Origin: Paenibacillus anaericanus
GTDB taxonomy: Bacteria > Bacillota > Bacilli > Paenibacillales > Paenibacillaceae
Length of the DNA stretch: 32,515 nucleotides
Assembly: GCF_003994475.1 (NCBI RefSeq)
Contig: NZ_RZNY01000033.1
Location: 23,332-55,846 of the forward strand
Reading direction: 5' to 3'
The first letter of the stretch is position 1, and every line of letters starts with the position of its first letter. The notes under the pieces were generated by a model, which did no database searches, had not been told where the DNA came from, and worked only from the letters and a program-made list of their open reading frames with translations. The position numbers and the translations under genes were made by a program. This document shows, one piece after another, positions 8,200-17,650 of the stretch.

Positions 8200-9700
8200 T
8201 TTTCCACACTTTTTTGAAACTCCTCGCCGCAGCTTCAAGCCCTCTAATCTCTAGAGGAGCTTGACTGCGACATTGCAATCTAAGCAAGATAGTCTCTTCA
8301 CTAAGCTCTGCCTTGATCTCCTCTACGACCTGTGTTTCACTAGTATCCAACGCTATAGCAACCTCAATTAACGAACCTAATTTCCCAATTAATTCAGCAT
8401 CCGAGGGCTCAAGTAAACTTCGATAATCTCCAACATTAATACCTTTTCCATTACCGGATAAGCGGCCCGCAATAAAGGCACATAGTACAATTTCACGATG
8501 TGTTAGTCCTGCAATTGGAGCATGAGTCAACCAATATAACGTATGCTTATCGTACTGGTGGTAGCGGACTCCACTTCCGATTTTGTATAACATCGAAGAT
8601 ACATAAATCAGCTTCCTAACCTGTGACTCATCGTCATAATCCTCCATAATAGCGTCATACAGTATTTCTGCAAATCTATGAACATGTTCAAGATGAGCGG
8701 ATTGAACCGTTGAATGGAAAGCAAGCAATGAATTCACCTGACGAGGTATGACCTCTGATGCAGAAGGAAGCTCCAGGTTAAGAGTTTCAAGCAACAAGCC
8801 TTCTCTAAGACCTGTTCCGCTTACTAGGCACACAGCAGCCTCAGTATATTGCAGAATTGCATGTAAAATAATCACACCTGGGACGATAATATCTGCTCGT
8901 GCTTTAGAAAGACCCTCCATACGTTTACGCTTAGCTAGCGATAAAGAGGGAAGTAACTGCGCAAAATGCTCAATATTTTCTCTTTCTAACATATAATGAT
9001 GTGCGATCGGCAATGGATATTTAGATCTTCGCTGATCTAATTTCCCAAGTGCACGGATGCTCCCACCTAGTCCGATCAAAGGTAGCCCAGGTTGAGTGGT
9101 AATCCATGAATGCTCTGAAAGTAAGTCATATATTTCGTTCTGTAGCGAAGTAATATTCTCATCCAACCAGGACTCGGAATCTCCTCCGTACTTCCTTTGG
9201 GAGTTTACTGCTCCAATTGGCAAAGATACACTCGAGATCCATTCACGATTACGGAAGAGTGTAATTTCCGTGCTTCCGCCCCCGATATCAATGATAAATC
9301 CGTCCTGAACATTAATTCCGTCTACAACTCCAAGAAAGCCGTAATAAGCCTCTTGATCTCCAGACAAAATATCAACTTTCAGCCCCGTATACTGAAATAA
9401 CATATCGACGATTTCTTCCGAGTTGGTGGCGTTACGGATGGCCGCTGTAGCCGCTACTCGAATTTCTCGACATTTATATTGGCTACAAATATCATTAAAT
9501 TGACTGAGAATTGGGACAATCTCAAGAATACCGTCTAATTCTAACCTTCCGTCTTGCTTTATTTTTTCGCTCAAGCGCGCAGATTCCTTATTCTCATTAA
9601 TTAAACGATATTCCCTTTGTGATGTTACTTCGTAAATGGCCAACCTTATGGAGTTGGACCCAATATCCATAATTCCTATTGTCGTACGGCTATTATCCAC
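8162..9700 (-). CDS. ppx: Exopolyphosphatase, Ppx/GppA family
   Basis: The 512-residue protein begins with the actin-like ATPase motif GIMDIGSNSIRLAIYE and has the second phosphate loop DIGGGSTE at about 139-146. A C-terminal HD-like helical domain covers about 315-500. Length equals that of long exopolyphosphatases. It hydrolyses terminal phosphates of polyphosphate, or possibly pppGpp; neighbouring ppk favours polyphosphate. The start is GTG, with AAGGGAG seven bases before it. The gene is convergent with ppk and overlaps its coding end by 38 bp. Confidence 0.92.
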   Translation of the reverse strand: MDNSRTTIGIMDIGSNSIRLAIYEVTSQREYRLINENKESARLSEKIKQDGRLELDGILEIVPILSQFNDICSQYKCREIRVAATAAIRNATNSEEIVDMLFQYTGLKVDILSGDQEAYYGFLGVVDGINVQDGFIIDIGGGSTEITLFRNREWISSVSLPIGAVNSQRKYGGDSESWLDENITSLQNEIYDLLSEHSWITTQPGLPLIGLGGSIRALGKLDQRRSKYPLPIAHHYMLERENIEHFAQLLPSLSLAKRKRMEGLSKARADIIVPGVIILHAILQYTEAAVCLVSGTGLREGLLLETLNLELPSASEVIPRQVNSLLAFHSTVQSAHLEHVHRFAEILYDAIMEDYDDESQVRKLIYVSSMLYKIGSGVRYHQYDKHTLYWLTHAPIAGLTHREIVLCAFIAGRLSGNGKGINVGDYRSLLEPSDAELIGKLGSLIEVAIALDTSETQVVEEIKAELSEETILLRLQCRSQAPLEIRGLEAAARSFKKVWKINLVWTMDSSST

Positions 9701-9814
9701 ATTAAGACTCCCTTGTCGTCTAAGATTGTAATACCATCACTTTATCCCACTTAATGCAAAAAATAAACCCTTTATACACCACCAACACGTCGATTTGTGG
9801 CCTATCACACAAAA

Positions 9815-9838
9815 AACCGGCACCCTAAGGCGCCGGTT
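9815..9838 (-). terminator. Intrinsic terminator after ptsI
   Basis: AACCGGC/GCCGGTT with a short inner CC-GG pair and CTAA loop is followed on the minus strand by TTTTTT. It lies 59 bases after the ptsI stop and closes the ptsGHI transcription unit. Confidence 0.9.
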
Positions 9839-9896
9839 AACAAAATATTTCTTGGTAAAAGATGATTTGGTCTCGTAAAGACGACCTCCAATAAAA

Positions 9897-11609
9897 TTAG
9901 GCTTTAATATTACGAACCAATTGAACAACTTCCTCAGCCGTCCCAAGTTGTAATGCTTCCGCCGCTAACTTCTGCATATCCGCTTTGGATAGTTTAGCTA
10001 TTTGTGAACGAGCTGGGAGAATCGATGTTGCACTCATACTAAACTCATCTAGACCTAGACCAAGCAGAAGAGGAATAGCTGTGGCATCGCCTGCCATTTC
10101 ACCGCACATTCCCACCCAACGTCCTTCTTTGTGAGCGGCATCTATCACCATTTTTACAAGCCGTAGAATCGCTGGATTATACGGTTGATACAAATAGGAT
10201 ACACGTTCGTTCATTCGGTCAGCAGCCATCGTATATTGAATAAGGTCATTCGTTCCAATGCTGAAGAAATCAACTTCCTTAGCAAATTGATCTGCTAATA
10301 CAGCCGTTGAAGGAATTTCGACCATGATACCAAGTTGAATCGTATCAGAAATGGTTACGCCTTCGCTTTCCAGATTTGCTTTCTCTTCTAAGAGTAAAGC
10401 TTTTGCTTGCCGGAATTCATCAAGCGTAGCGATCATCGGGAACATAATACGTAGGTTACCATATACACTCGCTCTTAGTAATGCACGCAGTTGTGTACGG
10501 AAAATATCCTGACGCTCCAAGCAAAGACGAATGGCTCGGAAACCTAGAAACGGATTCATTTCTTTTGGCATATCCAGATAAGGTAGTTCTTTATCGCCAC
10601 CAATGTCAAGAGTCCGTACTACAACAGGTTTTCCTTCCATTTTTTCTAATACGGTTTTGTAAGCATTAAATTGAACTTCCTCCGAAGGCAGCTCAGTACG
10701 TCCCATATATAAAAATTCCGAGCGGTACAGACCTACACCTTCGCCACCATTCTCCACAACACCTGTTACATCATTTGGAGTTCCAATGTTAGCTGCCAGT
10801 TCGACATGCACACCATCGGCTGAAGTAGTAGCTACTCCTCGAAGTTGTTTCCATTCTTCAATTTGTTGCAAGTGTTTATCCCGTTTTTCCTTATACTCTT
10901 CCACCAAGTCTGAAGTAGGATTAATAATGACTTTGCCATCCAGTCCATCAACGATGATTAAATCGCCATTTTTCACTTGACCTAATACTTCCTTTGTACC
11001 CACAACAGCAGGAATTTCAAGGGATCTGGCCATGATGGCTGAATGTGAGGTTCTACCTCCAACATTCGCTGCAAAACCTTTTACATATTTACGATTAAGT
11101 TGCGCCGTATCCGAAGGTGTTAAGTCCTCGGCAATGACGATAACTTCCTTATCGATCTCCATTGGATTAACATAAGTTAACCCTAGCAGATGAATTAATA
11201 CCCGTTTAGTAATATCGCGCATGTCTACAGCGCGTTCACGGAGATATGCACTCTTCATGTTCTCAAACATAGCAATAAACTCTTGCGCAGTTACATTCAT
11301 GGCATATTCGGCACTGACTTTCTCCGTAGTGATTCTATCACGTACTGTAGTAATTAAATCGGGATCGTTGAGGATTAGCAAATGTGATTCGAAAATCTCA
11401 GCCTTCTTCTCGCCAAGTTCTTGAAGCGTACGTTCTTTGATATTCTCGAGCTCCTGCTGTGATTTACTTAGAGCCTCATCTAACCGAATAAGCTCGGCTT
11501 CTGGGTCCGAGACTTCACGGTGATGTACCGTGAAGTCTGGATTCTCCAATATGAAAGCAGGCGCAATGGCTACACCTGGAGATGCAGCAATTCCGTCTAT
11601 TTTAAGCAT
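9897..11609 (-). CDS. ptsI: Phosphoenolpyruvate-protein phosphotransferase (enzyme I)
   Basis: The 570-residue cytoplasmic enzyme takes phosphate from PEP and passes it to HPr. The HPr-binding helical domain lies at about 30-140. The phosphorylated histidine is H189 in GGRTSHSAIMAR, and the C-terminal PEP-binding TIM barrel includes GTNDLIQYT and the active cysteine in GMCGEMAGD. Its ATG lies inside the end of ptsH (8-base overlap), so the two are translationally coupled. A terminator follows. Confidence 0.98.
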   Translation of the reverse strand: MLKIDGIAASPGVAIAPAFILENPDFTVHHREVSDPEAELIRLDEALSKSQQELENIKERTLQELGEKKAEIFESHLLILNDPDLITTVRDRITTEKVSAEYAMNVTAQEFIAMFENMKSAYLRERAVDMRDITKRVLIHLLGLTYVNPMEIDKEVIVIAEDLTPSDTAQLNRKYVKGFAANVGGRTSHSAIMARSLEIPAVVGTKEVLGQVKNGDLIIVDGLDGKVIINPTSDLVEEYKEKRDKHLQQIEEWKQLRGVATTSADGVHVELAANIGTPNDVTGVVENGGEGVGLYRSEFLYMGRTELPSEEVQFNAYKTVLEKMEGKPVVVRTLDIGGDKELPYLDMPKEMNPFLGFRAIRLCLERQDIFRTQLRALLRASVYGNLRIMFPMIATLDEFRQAKALLLEEKANLESEGVTISDTIQLGIMVEIPSTAVLADQFAKEVDFFSIGTNDLIQYTMAADRMNERVSYLYQPYNPAILRLVKMVIDAAHKEGRWVGMCGEMAGDATAIPLLLGLGLDEFSMSATSILPARSQIAKLSKADMQKLAAEALQLGTAEEVVQLVRNIKA

Positions 11610-11877
11610 CTACTTCGCCTAACCCTTCTTTAACCATCACATCCGTAAGTGCTTGAAGAGCCTCTGCTGCATTCTCTCCTTGGACAGACAGTGTAATGTA
11701 ATCACCTTTTTCCAAACCTAGAGATAGAACTCCCAAGATTGATTTTAAAGTCACCTTCTTACCATTTGCTTCTGCAAAGGATTCGGCCCCTTTAAATTTG
11801 TTAGCTGTGTTCACAAGTGCTGTAGCTGGACGTGCATGTATACCATCTTCATCTGAAATTCTGAATTTTGTTTCCAT
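11602..11877 (-). CDS. ptsH: Phosphocarrier protein HPr
   Basis: The 91-residue HPr has both regulatory sites. H14 in DGIHARPA takes phosphate from enzyme I, and S46 in LKSILGV is the target of HPr kinase, which links glucose use to CcpA-mediated catabolite repression in Bacillota. It follows ptsG by 126 bases and overlaps ptsI by 8. Its own weak promoter may lie in the gap. The start ATG has AAGTGAG upstream. Confidence 0.97.
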   Translation of the reverse strand: METKFRISDEDGIHARPATALVNTANKFKGAESFAEANGKKVTLKSILGVLSLGLEKGDYITLSVQGENAAEALQALTDVMVKEGLGEVDA

Positions 11878-11894
11878 TTAAATTCAACTCACTT

Positions 11895-11922
11895 TCTATA
11901 TTTTTGTTTGACTGATTCTCAA
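11895..11922 (-). promoter_or_regulatory. Possible internal promoter of ptsHI
   Basis: TTGAGA (11922-11917), a 16-base spacer and TATAGA (11900-11895) lie in the 126-base gap between ptsG and ptsH. A constitutive ptsHI promoter here would match Bacillus subtilis practice, but the boxes are imperfect. Confidence 0.4.
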
Positions 11923-12003
11923 ATCTTGTAGATACCGAAATTGACAATCGTCATTTTTCATTCGACATCTTCAACTTCTAAGATATTTATTTCCAATTCT
12001 CTC

Positions 12004-14064
12004 TTAGGATATCGTGATGATATCCCCTTCACCACTCTTTAATAGCCCTGTTTTGTTTAACTTTACAACAGAACCTTCCGGGAGGTTAGAGAAAATAATT
12101 GGTGATATTATAGACGGTGCATGCTCTTTCACATAGTCAAGATCTACTTCCATGATCGGTTGACCAGCTGCGATGAGATCTCCCTCTTTGACTAGAACAG
12201 TAAAGCCTTGTCCTTTCAATTTTACCGTATTAACACCGATATGCACTAGCACTTCCTTGCCGCCATCAGACATTATGCCGATCGCATGCTTGCTAGGAAA
12301 TACGTTAAACACCTTACCATAGACTGGAGAACAGATAACCCCATCATGTGGCAGAATAGCAAATCCGTCTCCGGTCATTTTTTCTGAAAATACCGGGTCA
12401 GGAACTTTGGTAATATCCATGATTTCACCATTTACCGGCATGACAATATCCTCATGGATAATAGCATCTCCATCTTGTGCCGCCTGTTGTTCCACAATTG
12501 CAGCTTTCTCCACGGTTGGTACCGGAGCTGCTGCTGGTGTATTACCGTTCATTATATCAGCAATTTGCGATTTAATCGTATCCGATCGGGTACCAAATAT
12601 CGCTTGGATATTGTTACCGACTTCAAGAACACCTGAAGCACCTAGTTTCTTAAGTCGATCCTTGCTGACATTTCCTTTATCCTTCACTTCTACCCGAAGG
12701 CGAGTGATACAGGCATCTAGATGTGCTATGTTGTCTTTCCCGCCAAGTGCGTCCAAAATATTATGTGGCAACTCATCTTTAGTAACTCCTGCGCCTTGTT
12801 GTGAACTCTCTTCTTCCGTACTTGGTTCTTCTCGACCTGGTGTCCTTAAGTTAAACTTGCGGATAACAAATCGGAAACCGAAGTAGTAAATCACGGCGAG
12901 AATCAGCCCAACAATGATGACATTCCACCAAGGCGTTCGATTCGGGATAACACCAAAAATCAAGTAATCGATCAAACCTCCAGAGAAAGTCATACCAATC
13001 TTGACGTCTAAGATATGCATCATCATAAAGGACAAACCTGCAAATACACAATGTACTGCAAATAGTAGTGGCGCCACAAACAAGAAGGAAAATTCTAGCG
13101 GCTCTGTGATCCCAGTTAAGAATGAGGTCAATGCTGCTGAACCCATAATACCCGCCACATACTTCTTATGTTCAGGTCTTGCTTCATGGTAAATGGCCAA
13201 TGCCGCTGCCGGCAACCCGAACATCATAAATGGGAACTTACCCGTCATGAACGTACCGGCTGAAAAAGGAACACCGTCACGGAGTTGGGCCATAAAGATC
13301 TGCTGATCTCCACGTACGATTTCCCCCGCCTTGTTCACATATTCTCCGAACTCAAACCAAAACGGTGAGTAGAAAATATGATGAAGACCAAATGGAATCA
13401 GAGCACGTTCCACCATTCCAAATACGAGCGCCGTCAATGTCCGGTTCTGCTCTAGCATGAAATGAGAAGCCGTATTTAGTCCCGATTGTATCGGTGGCCA
13501 AATGAGGACCATTAGCAAACCAAGCAAAACGGAGGTTGCTGCAGTCATAATCGGTACAAACCGTTTTCCTGCAAAGAAACCTAAATAGGACGGCAATTCA
13601 ATTTTGAAGAAGCGATTGTACATGCTCGCCGCCAATATCCCGACAATAATACCACCAAACACACCAGTTGCAAGTGTCGGAATACCAAGGACGTTTGCAT
13701 AAGCTGGATCCGTACCAATCATGTCCGGCGTGACATTGATTACGGTTCCCATAGTTACATTCATAACAAGGTACCCGATAATAGCAGCCAATCCGGCGGC
13801 TCCATCGCCTCCTGCTAAGCCTAACGCAACACCAACAGCAAATAGTAATGCGAGGTTTGTAAATACGATTTGTCCTGCATTCATCATGACAGTAGCAACT
13901 AGTGAGACAGTGCTATTATCCAGTACAGGAACCAAATCTAGAAACTCTGGACTGACCAACATGTTGCCTATTCCCAGTAACAAACCGGCTGCGGGTAACA
14001 ATGCGACAGGCAACATTAGCGCTTTTCCGACTCTTTGTAAAACACCAAAAAAACGTTTAAACAT
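12004..14064 (-). CDS. ptsG: Glucose-specific PTS transporter subunit IICBA
   Basis: This 686-residue fusion imports and phosphorylates glucose. The membrane IIC domain covers about 1-405 and includes ITEPLEF at 319-325. The IIB domain has its phosphocysteine at C452 (LDACITRLRVEV), a linker rich in A, P, Q and E follows, and the C-terminal IIA domain has H593 and the phosphohistidine H608 (VHIGVNTV). Length and domain order match Bacillus PtsG. ptsH and ptsI follow in the same direction. The leader carries an antiterminator/terminator pair, so GlcT encoded upstream probably controls it. Confidence 0.96.
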   Translation of the reverse strand: MFKRFFGVLQRVGKALMLPVALLPAAGLLLGIGNMLVSPEFLDLVPVLDNSTVSLVATVMMNAGQIVFTNLALLFAVGVALGLAGGDGAAGLAAIIGYLVMNVTMGTVINVTPDMIGTDPAYANVLGIPTLATGVFGGIIVGILAASMYNRFFKIELPSYLGFFAGKRFVPIMTAATSVLLGLLMVLIWPPIQSGLNTASHFMLEQNRTLTALVFGMVERALIPFGLHHIFYSPFWFEFGEYVNKAGEIVRGDQQIFMAQLRDGVPFSAGTFMTGKFPFMMFGLPAAALAIYHEARPEHKKYVAGIMGSAALTSFLTGITEPLEFSFLFVAPLLFAVHCVFAGLSFMMMHILDVKIGMTFSGGLIDYLIFGVIPNRTPWWNVIIVGLILAVIYYFGFRFVIRKFNLRTPGREEPSTEEESSQQGAGVTKDELPHNILDALGGKDNIAHLDACITRLRVEVKDKGNVSKDRLKKLGASGVLEVGNNIQAIFGTRSDTIKSQIADIMNGNTPAAAPVPTVEKAAIVEQQAAQDGDAIIHEDIVMPVNGEIMDITKVPDPVFSEKMTGDGFAILPHDGVICSPVYGKVFNVFPSKHAIGIMSDGGKEVLVHIGVNTVKLKGQGFTVLVKEGDLIAAGQPIMEVDLDYVKEHAPSIISPIIFSNLPEGSVVKLNKTGLLKSGEGDIITIS

Positions 14065-14106
14065 AGTATCCCCCTGTGTCGAATCTAAGAAGTAACAACA
14101 AAAAAA

Positions 14107-14138
14107 GCATAAGTCAAAAAATATTTTTTGATGTATAC
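14107..14138 (-). terminator. Conditional leader terminator upstream of ptsG
   Basis: A 15-position stem with two mismatches (GTATACATCAAAAAA against TTTTTTGACTTATGC, loop TA) is followed by seven T, 35 bases before the ptsG start. A terminator placed before the gene, sharing bases with the upstream hairpin, indicates attenuation. Confidence 0.75.
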
Positions 14139-14160
14139 TCCTTGCCTACAGTTATAATAC
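14133..14160 (-). promoter_or_regulatory. RAT-like antiterminator hairpin in the ptsG leader
   Basis: On the minus strand GTAT..ATAC arms enclose TAACTGTAGGCAAGGA. The loop GGCAAGGA recalls BglG/GlcT-family RNA targets. Its 3' arm (GTATAC, 14138-14133) is also the 5' arm of the terminator, so the two structures exclude each other. GlcT binding would allow ptsG transcription. Confidence 0.65.
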
Positions 14161-14258
14161 CCAGTAAACGGATCATACACTCAAAATACTTTTATCAACT
14201 CATGCCTGATCGAATCAGTCACACATTGTGATTGTTTTTTTGTTGTTTAATGTCTCAG

Positions 14259-14287
14259 ATTATAGCAAACCTGCTAATCAAGCGCAA
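14259..14287 (-). promoter_or_regulatory. Extended -10 promoter of ptsG
   Basis: TTGCGC (14287-14282), a 17-base spacer and a perfect TATAAT (14264-14259) preceded by TGC form an extended -10 promoter. The predicted leader is close to 190 bases long, enough to hold the antiterminator. Confidence 0.75.
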
Positions 14288-14295
14288 GTAAGTTA

Positions 14296-15141
14296 TTATA
14301 CATTTGTGTGAGCTACGCGATGTAAATGCATCGTTAAATAGCTGACTTCAGCAGGGTACACAGTTTTTTTTAATCGCTGTTCCATAACCTGTGTCAATTT
14401 CTTGGCAACATCGTACAAGGTAGGATACTCCTGTTTAAGTAGACCTTCCAGCTTGTGAATTTCGCCAACTCTCTCTCCACGCCGGATCCTTTCAATTGCA
14501 AATCTCAAGTGAGTAAGGAGCCTTGAATAATCTAGGGAATTACGTTGGATAACCACGTCAAGCTCCTGTTCAACAATACAAACCAAGTCGGCGATAAGTT
14601 CGGCTTGCCCTCTTACCTCGCTGATATGGCGATTGGTCATCGCACTGTTAATATATAGTGCAACAAAGCCAATCTCATCATCCCCCAAATCCACCCCCAT
14701 CTTTCTGCGGATTAGGTCAATAGCATACTCGGCTAATTCAAATTCAACTGGATAGATTTCTTTGGTCTCATATAGAAATGGGTTGTGTATAGCAATGTCC
14801 TGTTCAGCCCTCTTCAAAGCAAATGCAAGGTGATCAGTAAGCGCTATGTGGATATGCTCATTAAGCTCAGTCTGAGTTTTCTTGGATATATACATGATGA
14901 CTTCTCCAATAACCTCAATTAACTTCTCATCTACCTGACGGACGAGTTGCTTATACTGTTCTTGTTCTTGCTGATTTTTCAGAATGAACATCTTCTCAAC
15001 CAATTCTAGAGGAACAAAATCGTTGGACTTACGATTAAACCCAATACCTTTTCCAATGACTACTACCTCGTCATGCTGGGGATGATTTGCAATGATAACG
15101 TTGTTGTTCAGCACCTTTGCGACTTGCAAGCTATTGCTCAT
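14296..15141 (-). CDS. glcT: Transcription antiterminator of the BglG family (GlcT)
   Basis: The 281-residue protein has an N-terminal RNA-binding CAT domain (about 1-60, containing VAKVLNNNVIIA) and two PTS regulation domains (PRD1 about 65-170, PRD2 about 175-281) with conserved histidines such as those in HIALTDHLAF and TMHLHRVAH. The PTS phosphorylates these domains to set activity. I chose the ATG at 15141 because AAAGGGTG lies just before it; a TTG ten codons upstream has poorer support. Its position immediately before ptsG and the antiterminator hairpin make glucose control the natural role. Confidence 0.93.
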   Translation of the reverse strand: MSNSLQVAKVLNNNVIIANHPQHDEVVVIGKGIGFNRKSNDFVPLELVEKMFILKNQQEQEQYKQLVRQVDEKLIEVIGEVIMYISKKTQTELNEHIHIALTDHLAFALKRAEQDIAIHNPFLYETKEIYPVEFELAEYAIDLIRRKMGVDLGDDEIGFVALYINSAMTNRHISEVRGQAELIADLVCIVEQELDVVIQRNSLDYSRLLTHLRFAIERIRRGERVGEIHKLEGLLKQEYPTLYDVAKKLTQVMEQRLKKTVYPAEVSYLTMHLHRVAHTNV

Positions 15142-15193
15142 AATTGCACCCTTTCTACCTGCAAAGTCCAATTCTTCTGGATCACTTATACTA

Positions 15194-15199
15194 ATTATA
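15194..15199 (-). promoter_or_regulatory. Possible -10 box of glcT
   Basis: A perfect TATAAT lies 52 bases before the glcT ATG, but no convincing -35 box was found at the right distance. Confidence 0.3.
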
Positions 15200-15349
15200 A
15201 ATGACCTTATTATCCTTACCAGTCGTTTATAACCGTAGAATACGAGCGCTAATCACCTAATCGGTGAGATGCTTAGCTTAGCAACGTAATCATATCAGAA
15301 TTTACAGGGAAAGGGAGTTAAAGTCAAGCTTCATATGAGAACAAGTTTA

Positions 15350-16897
15350 TTAATTTTCCTCTTTGATCACATTATTGTCTAAGACGATAGGTTCAGGTGT
15401 AGCAGTCATCTGCGGAACTGGAGCTATTGGACTACTCTTACCTTTAGTCAAACCCGTAATGAGCTTTTCAAGATCGATGCCCGATACACTCTTCAGCATC
15501 TCAGGAGCTGTCGCCATAAGCTCTGTAACATAGTTACTCACCCGGGCTGCTCCTTCACCTTTACCCGTGTCTACTACAGTTAACTTGTCAATAGAAGCGA
15601 GCGGAGTTGCGATTTTCCCAGCCAATTCTGGTAGCATTTTGACAACAATATCGAGAATAGCTGCTTCGCCAAATTTTTGGAAAGCTTCGGCTAATTTTTC
15701 CTTTGCTTCTGCTTCCGCAAGACCTTTCAAACGAATAATTTCAGCATCCGCTGTACCTTTCGCTCGCTCCGCATCCGCGACAGCGTTCCCGTCCAATCTC
15801 TTCTGTTCAGCCGAAGCACGTGCCTGTGTTTCAATAGAGTACTGAACCGCATCCGCTTCCCGCATTTTACGTGCCTTATCCGCTTCTGCCGCCTGCTCTA
15901 CTGCATAACGATCGGCATCCGCCTTCTTCTTCACTTCTGCATCATATTGTTTCTCACGTACCATAATCTCTTTGGCTTGCAAGTCTATCTCACGTTCCTT
16001 ACGAACCAATTCGACCTTCATCTGTTCTTCGACCACGATTTGCTTAGCACGTGCTTCTTGAATATGATAAGCCTGATCCGCTTCTGCCTTCGCGGTATCT
16101 TGATCTTTCTTAAATGAGGCTACTTTAAGTTCTTTTTCTTTCTCTGCTTCCGCGATATTCGTATCACGAAGGAGTTCCGCCTTCTGCCCTAGCTCTTCGG
16201 CTAATGCCTTCTTAATCCGCGAATCCCTTAATGCATCCGCTTCAGCAATTTCAGCATCCCGTTTCACTGCTGCAATACGCGGTTTACCCAGTGCTTCCAA
16301 ATAACCATGTTTGTCGCGTACATCTTTGATTGTAAATGAGACGATCTGCAGCCCCATTTTCTTCAAATCGCGCGCTGCTACGCCCTGTACTTCTTGAGCA
16401 AATTTGTCCCGATTACGGTACACTTCCTCAACAGTCATAGAACCTAGAATCGAGCGAAGGTGTCCTTCCAGTACTTCCTGCGCTTCTCCCTTAACCGATT
16501 CAATCGGTTTACCCATGTACTGCTCAGCTGCTGTGACAACATCTTCTGTAGACCCACCAACTTTAATAATGGCTACACCATCCGCCGATACAGGAACTCC
16601 TTGCTCCGTGTAGACCTCGGGGGTCATTACATCTAATTTATGCGATAGGAGTGACATAAACTCAGCTCTTTGGAAAATAGGCCATATAAAAGCACCACCA
16701 CCGCGAACAATTTTGATTTTGCGACCTGACTCATCATCAGAAATATTCTTGTTACCAAGGAATGAACCCGTAACTATCATTGCTTCATCCGGACTAACCG
16801 TTTTATACCGAGCCCAGAATGCAAGACCCATAATGATAATAACTACAATGACAATAACAGGGATTAATACAAAATCAGGAATATCAGCAAACGACAA
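15350..16897 (-). CDS. floT: Flotillin-family membrane scaffold protein
   Basis: The 515-residue protein starts with a membrane segment (about 11-28) rich in V and I, followed by an SPFH/Band-7 domain (about 30-200). A long coiled-coil region follows with many EA and AEA repeats (about 205-400), then a flotillin C-terminal oligomerisation part. It organises functional membrane microdomains and affects fluidity. Length matches Bacillus FloT (YuaG). Its start directly abuts the stop of the NfeD-like gene, so translation is probably coupled. Known partners are NfeD-type proteins. Confidence 0.95.
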   Translation of the reverse strand: MSFADIPDFVLIPVIVIVVIIIMGLAFWARYKTVSPDEAMIVTGSFLGNKNISDDESGRKIKIVRGGGAFIWPIFQRAEFMSLLSHKLDVMTPEVYTEQGVPVSADGVAIIKVGGSTEDVVTAAEQYMGKPIESVKGEAQEVLEGHLRSILGSMTVEEVYRNRDKFAQEVQGVAARDLKKMGLQIVSFTIKDVRDKHGYLEALGKPRIAAVKRDAEIAEADALRDSRIKKALAEELGQKAELLRDTNIAEAEKEKELKVASFKKDQDTAKAEADQAYHIQEARAKQIVVEEQMKVELVRKEREIDLQAKEIMVREKQYDAEVKKKADADRYAVEQAAEADKARKMREADAVQYSIETQARASAEQKRLDGNAVADAERAKGTADAEIIRLKGLAEAEAKEKLAEAFQKFGEAAILDIVVKMLPELAGKIATPLASIDKLTVVDTGKGEGAARVSNYVTELMATAPEMLKSVSGIDLEKLITGLTKGKSSPIAPVPQMTATPEPIVLDNNVIKEEN

Positions 16898-17440
16898 TTA
16901 CACCATCTCCTTATTCTGTTCATCTTCATAAAGTTCTGACACATGTACAACGCCTTCTTTAGCATCCACCACAACCACTAACGTACCCACAGGAATATCG
17001 CGTTGATCCCAGCTAGCAGCTATATGTAACGTATTACCTGACACCAGCTTAACCATAACTTCACCATAACCTTGACTAGGAATAGGTACGGTCACCTCAC
17101 CGAGCTTACCTGGAAGCTCAGCAACGGAGTATCCTGTTGAGTTCTCACTGTTCGCCATCGGCTTAACATAAGCGAAGTAAATGGCAACCGACAGGAATAG
17201 TGCAATAACGATCGATAACGTAATCACCATGGCGGCAACAAGATTAGTGTAATGACTCAGTAGAATACCAGCCCCACCGAATGTCGTAATAGCGGAAGCA
17301 GTGATTATCGGCTTAAAGAAATCAACCGAGAACACGTCAAATATGCCGTCTATCCAACTCCCAATCAAATCACCCAACACTACGCTCACTAATGCGAACA
17401 GGCTACCTCCAACCAAACAGCCCCAGAACAATGCTTCCAT
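16898..17440 (-). CDS. NfeD-like membrane protein (YuaF type)
   Basis: This 180-residue protein has three membrane segments (about 2-25, 43-66 and 69-92) and a C-terminal OB-fold (about 125-170, with GTLVVVVDAKEGVVHV). It resembles YuaF, the NfeD1b-type partner encoded next to flotillin in Bacillus; it lacks the protease domain of long NfeD proteins. The ATG follows GAAAGGGGG. Gene order NfeD-flotillin and an ECF-type promoter upstream match the sigma-W-controlled yuaF-floT operon. Confidence 0.9.
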   Translation of the reverse strand: MEALFWGCLVGGSLFALVSVVLGDLIGSWIDGIFDVFSVDFFKPIITASAITTFGGAGILLSHYTNLVAAMVITLSIVIALFLSVAIYFAYVKPMANSENSTGYSVAELPGKLGEVTVPIPSQGYGEVMVKLVSGNTLHIAASWDQRDIPVGTLVVVVDAKEGVVHVSELYEDEQNKEMV

Positions 17441-17474
17441 AACCGTTTCCCCCTTTCGGGCTGCCTATCTATTT

Positions 17475-17502
17475 AATACGTAATATTTACCATTTAGTTT
17501 CG
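17475..17502 (-). promoter_or_regulatory. ECF sigma-W-like promoter of the NfeD-flotillin operon
   Basis: CGAAAC (17502-17497), a 16-base spacer and CGTATT (17480-17475) on the minus strand match the sigma-W pattern TGAAAC-N16-CGTA closely. It lies 35 bases before the first start codon. Confidence 0.75.
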
Positions 17503-17589
17503 TATTCTTTAATTTTCTGGCTTTTAATCCTGAGTTTTAATAATCATTATCTTCCCTTGAAATAGAACAGATCATTCTATCAAAAAAAA

Positions 17590-17616
17590 GACCCAATGGA
17601 TGTTATCCATTGAGTC
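17590..17616 (-). terminator. Intrinsic terminator of the alcohol dehydrogenase gene
   Basis: The stem GACTCAATGGAT/ATCCATTGGGTC with a 3-base loop is followed on the minus strand by eight T, 34 bases after the stop. Confidence 0.92.
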
Positions 17617-17650
17617 GTTATGCTGAGCGATTACACTTGGATGCCTAAAC

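Noticed and set aside
12407..12886. Plus-strand 159-codon frame inside ptsG
   Set aside because: It is antisense to the conserved IIB/IIA region and shows no family features.
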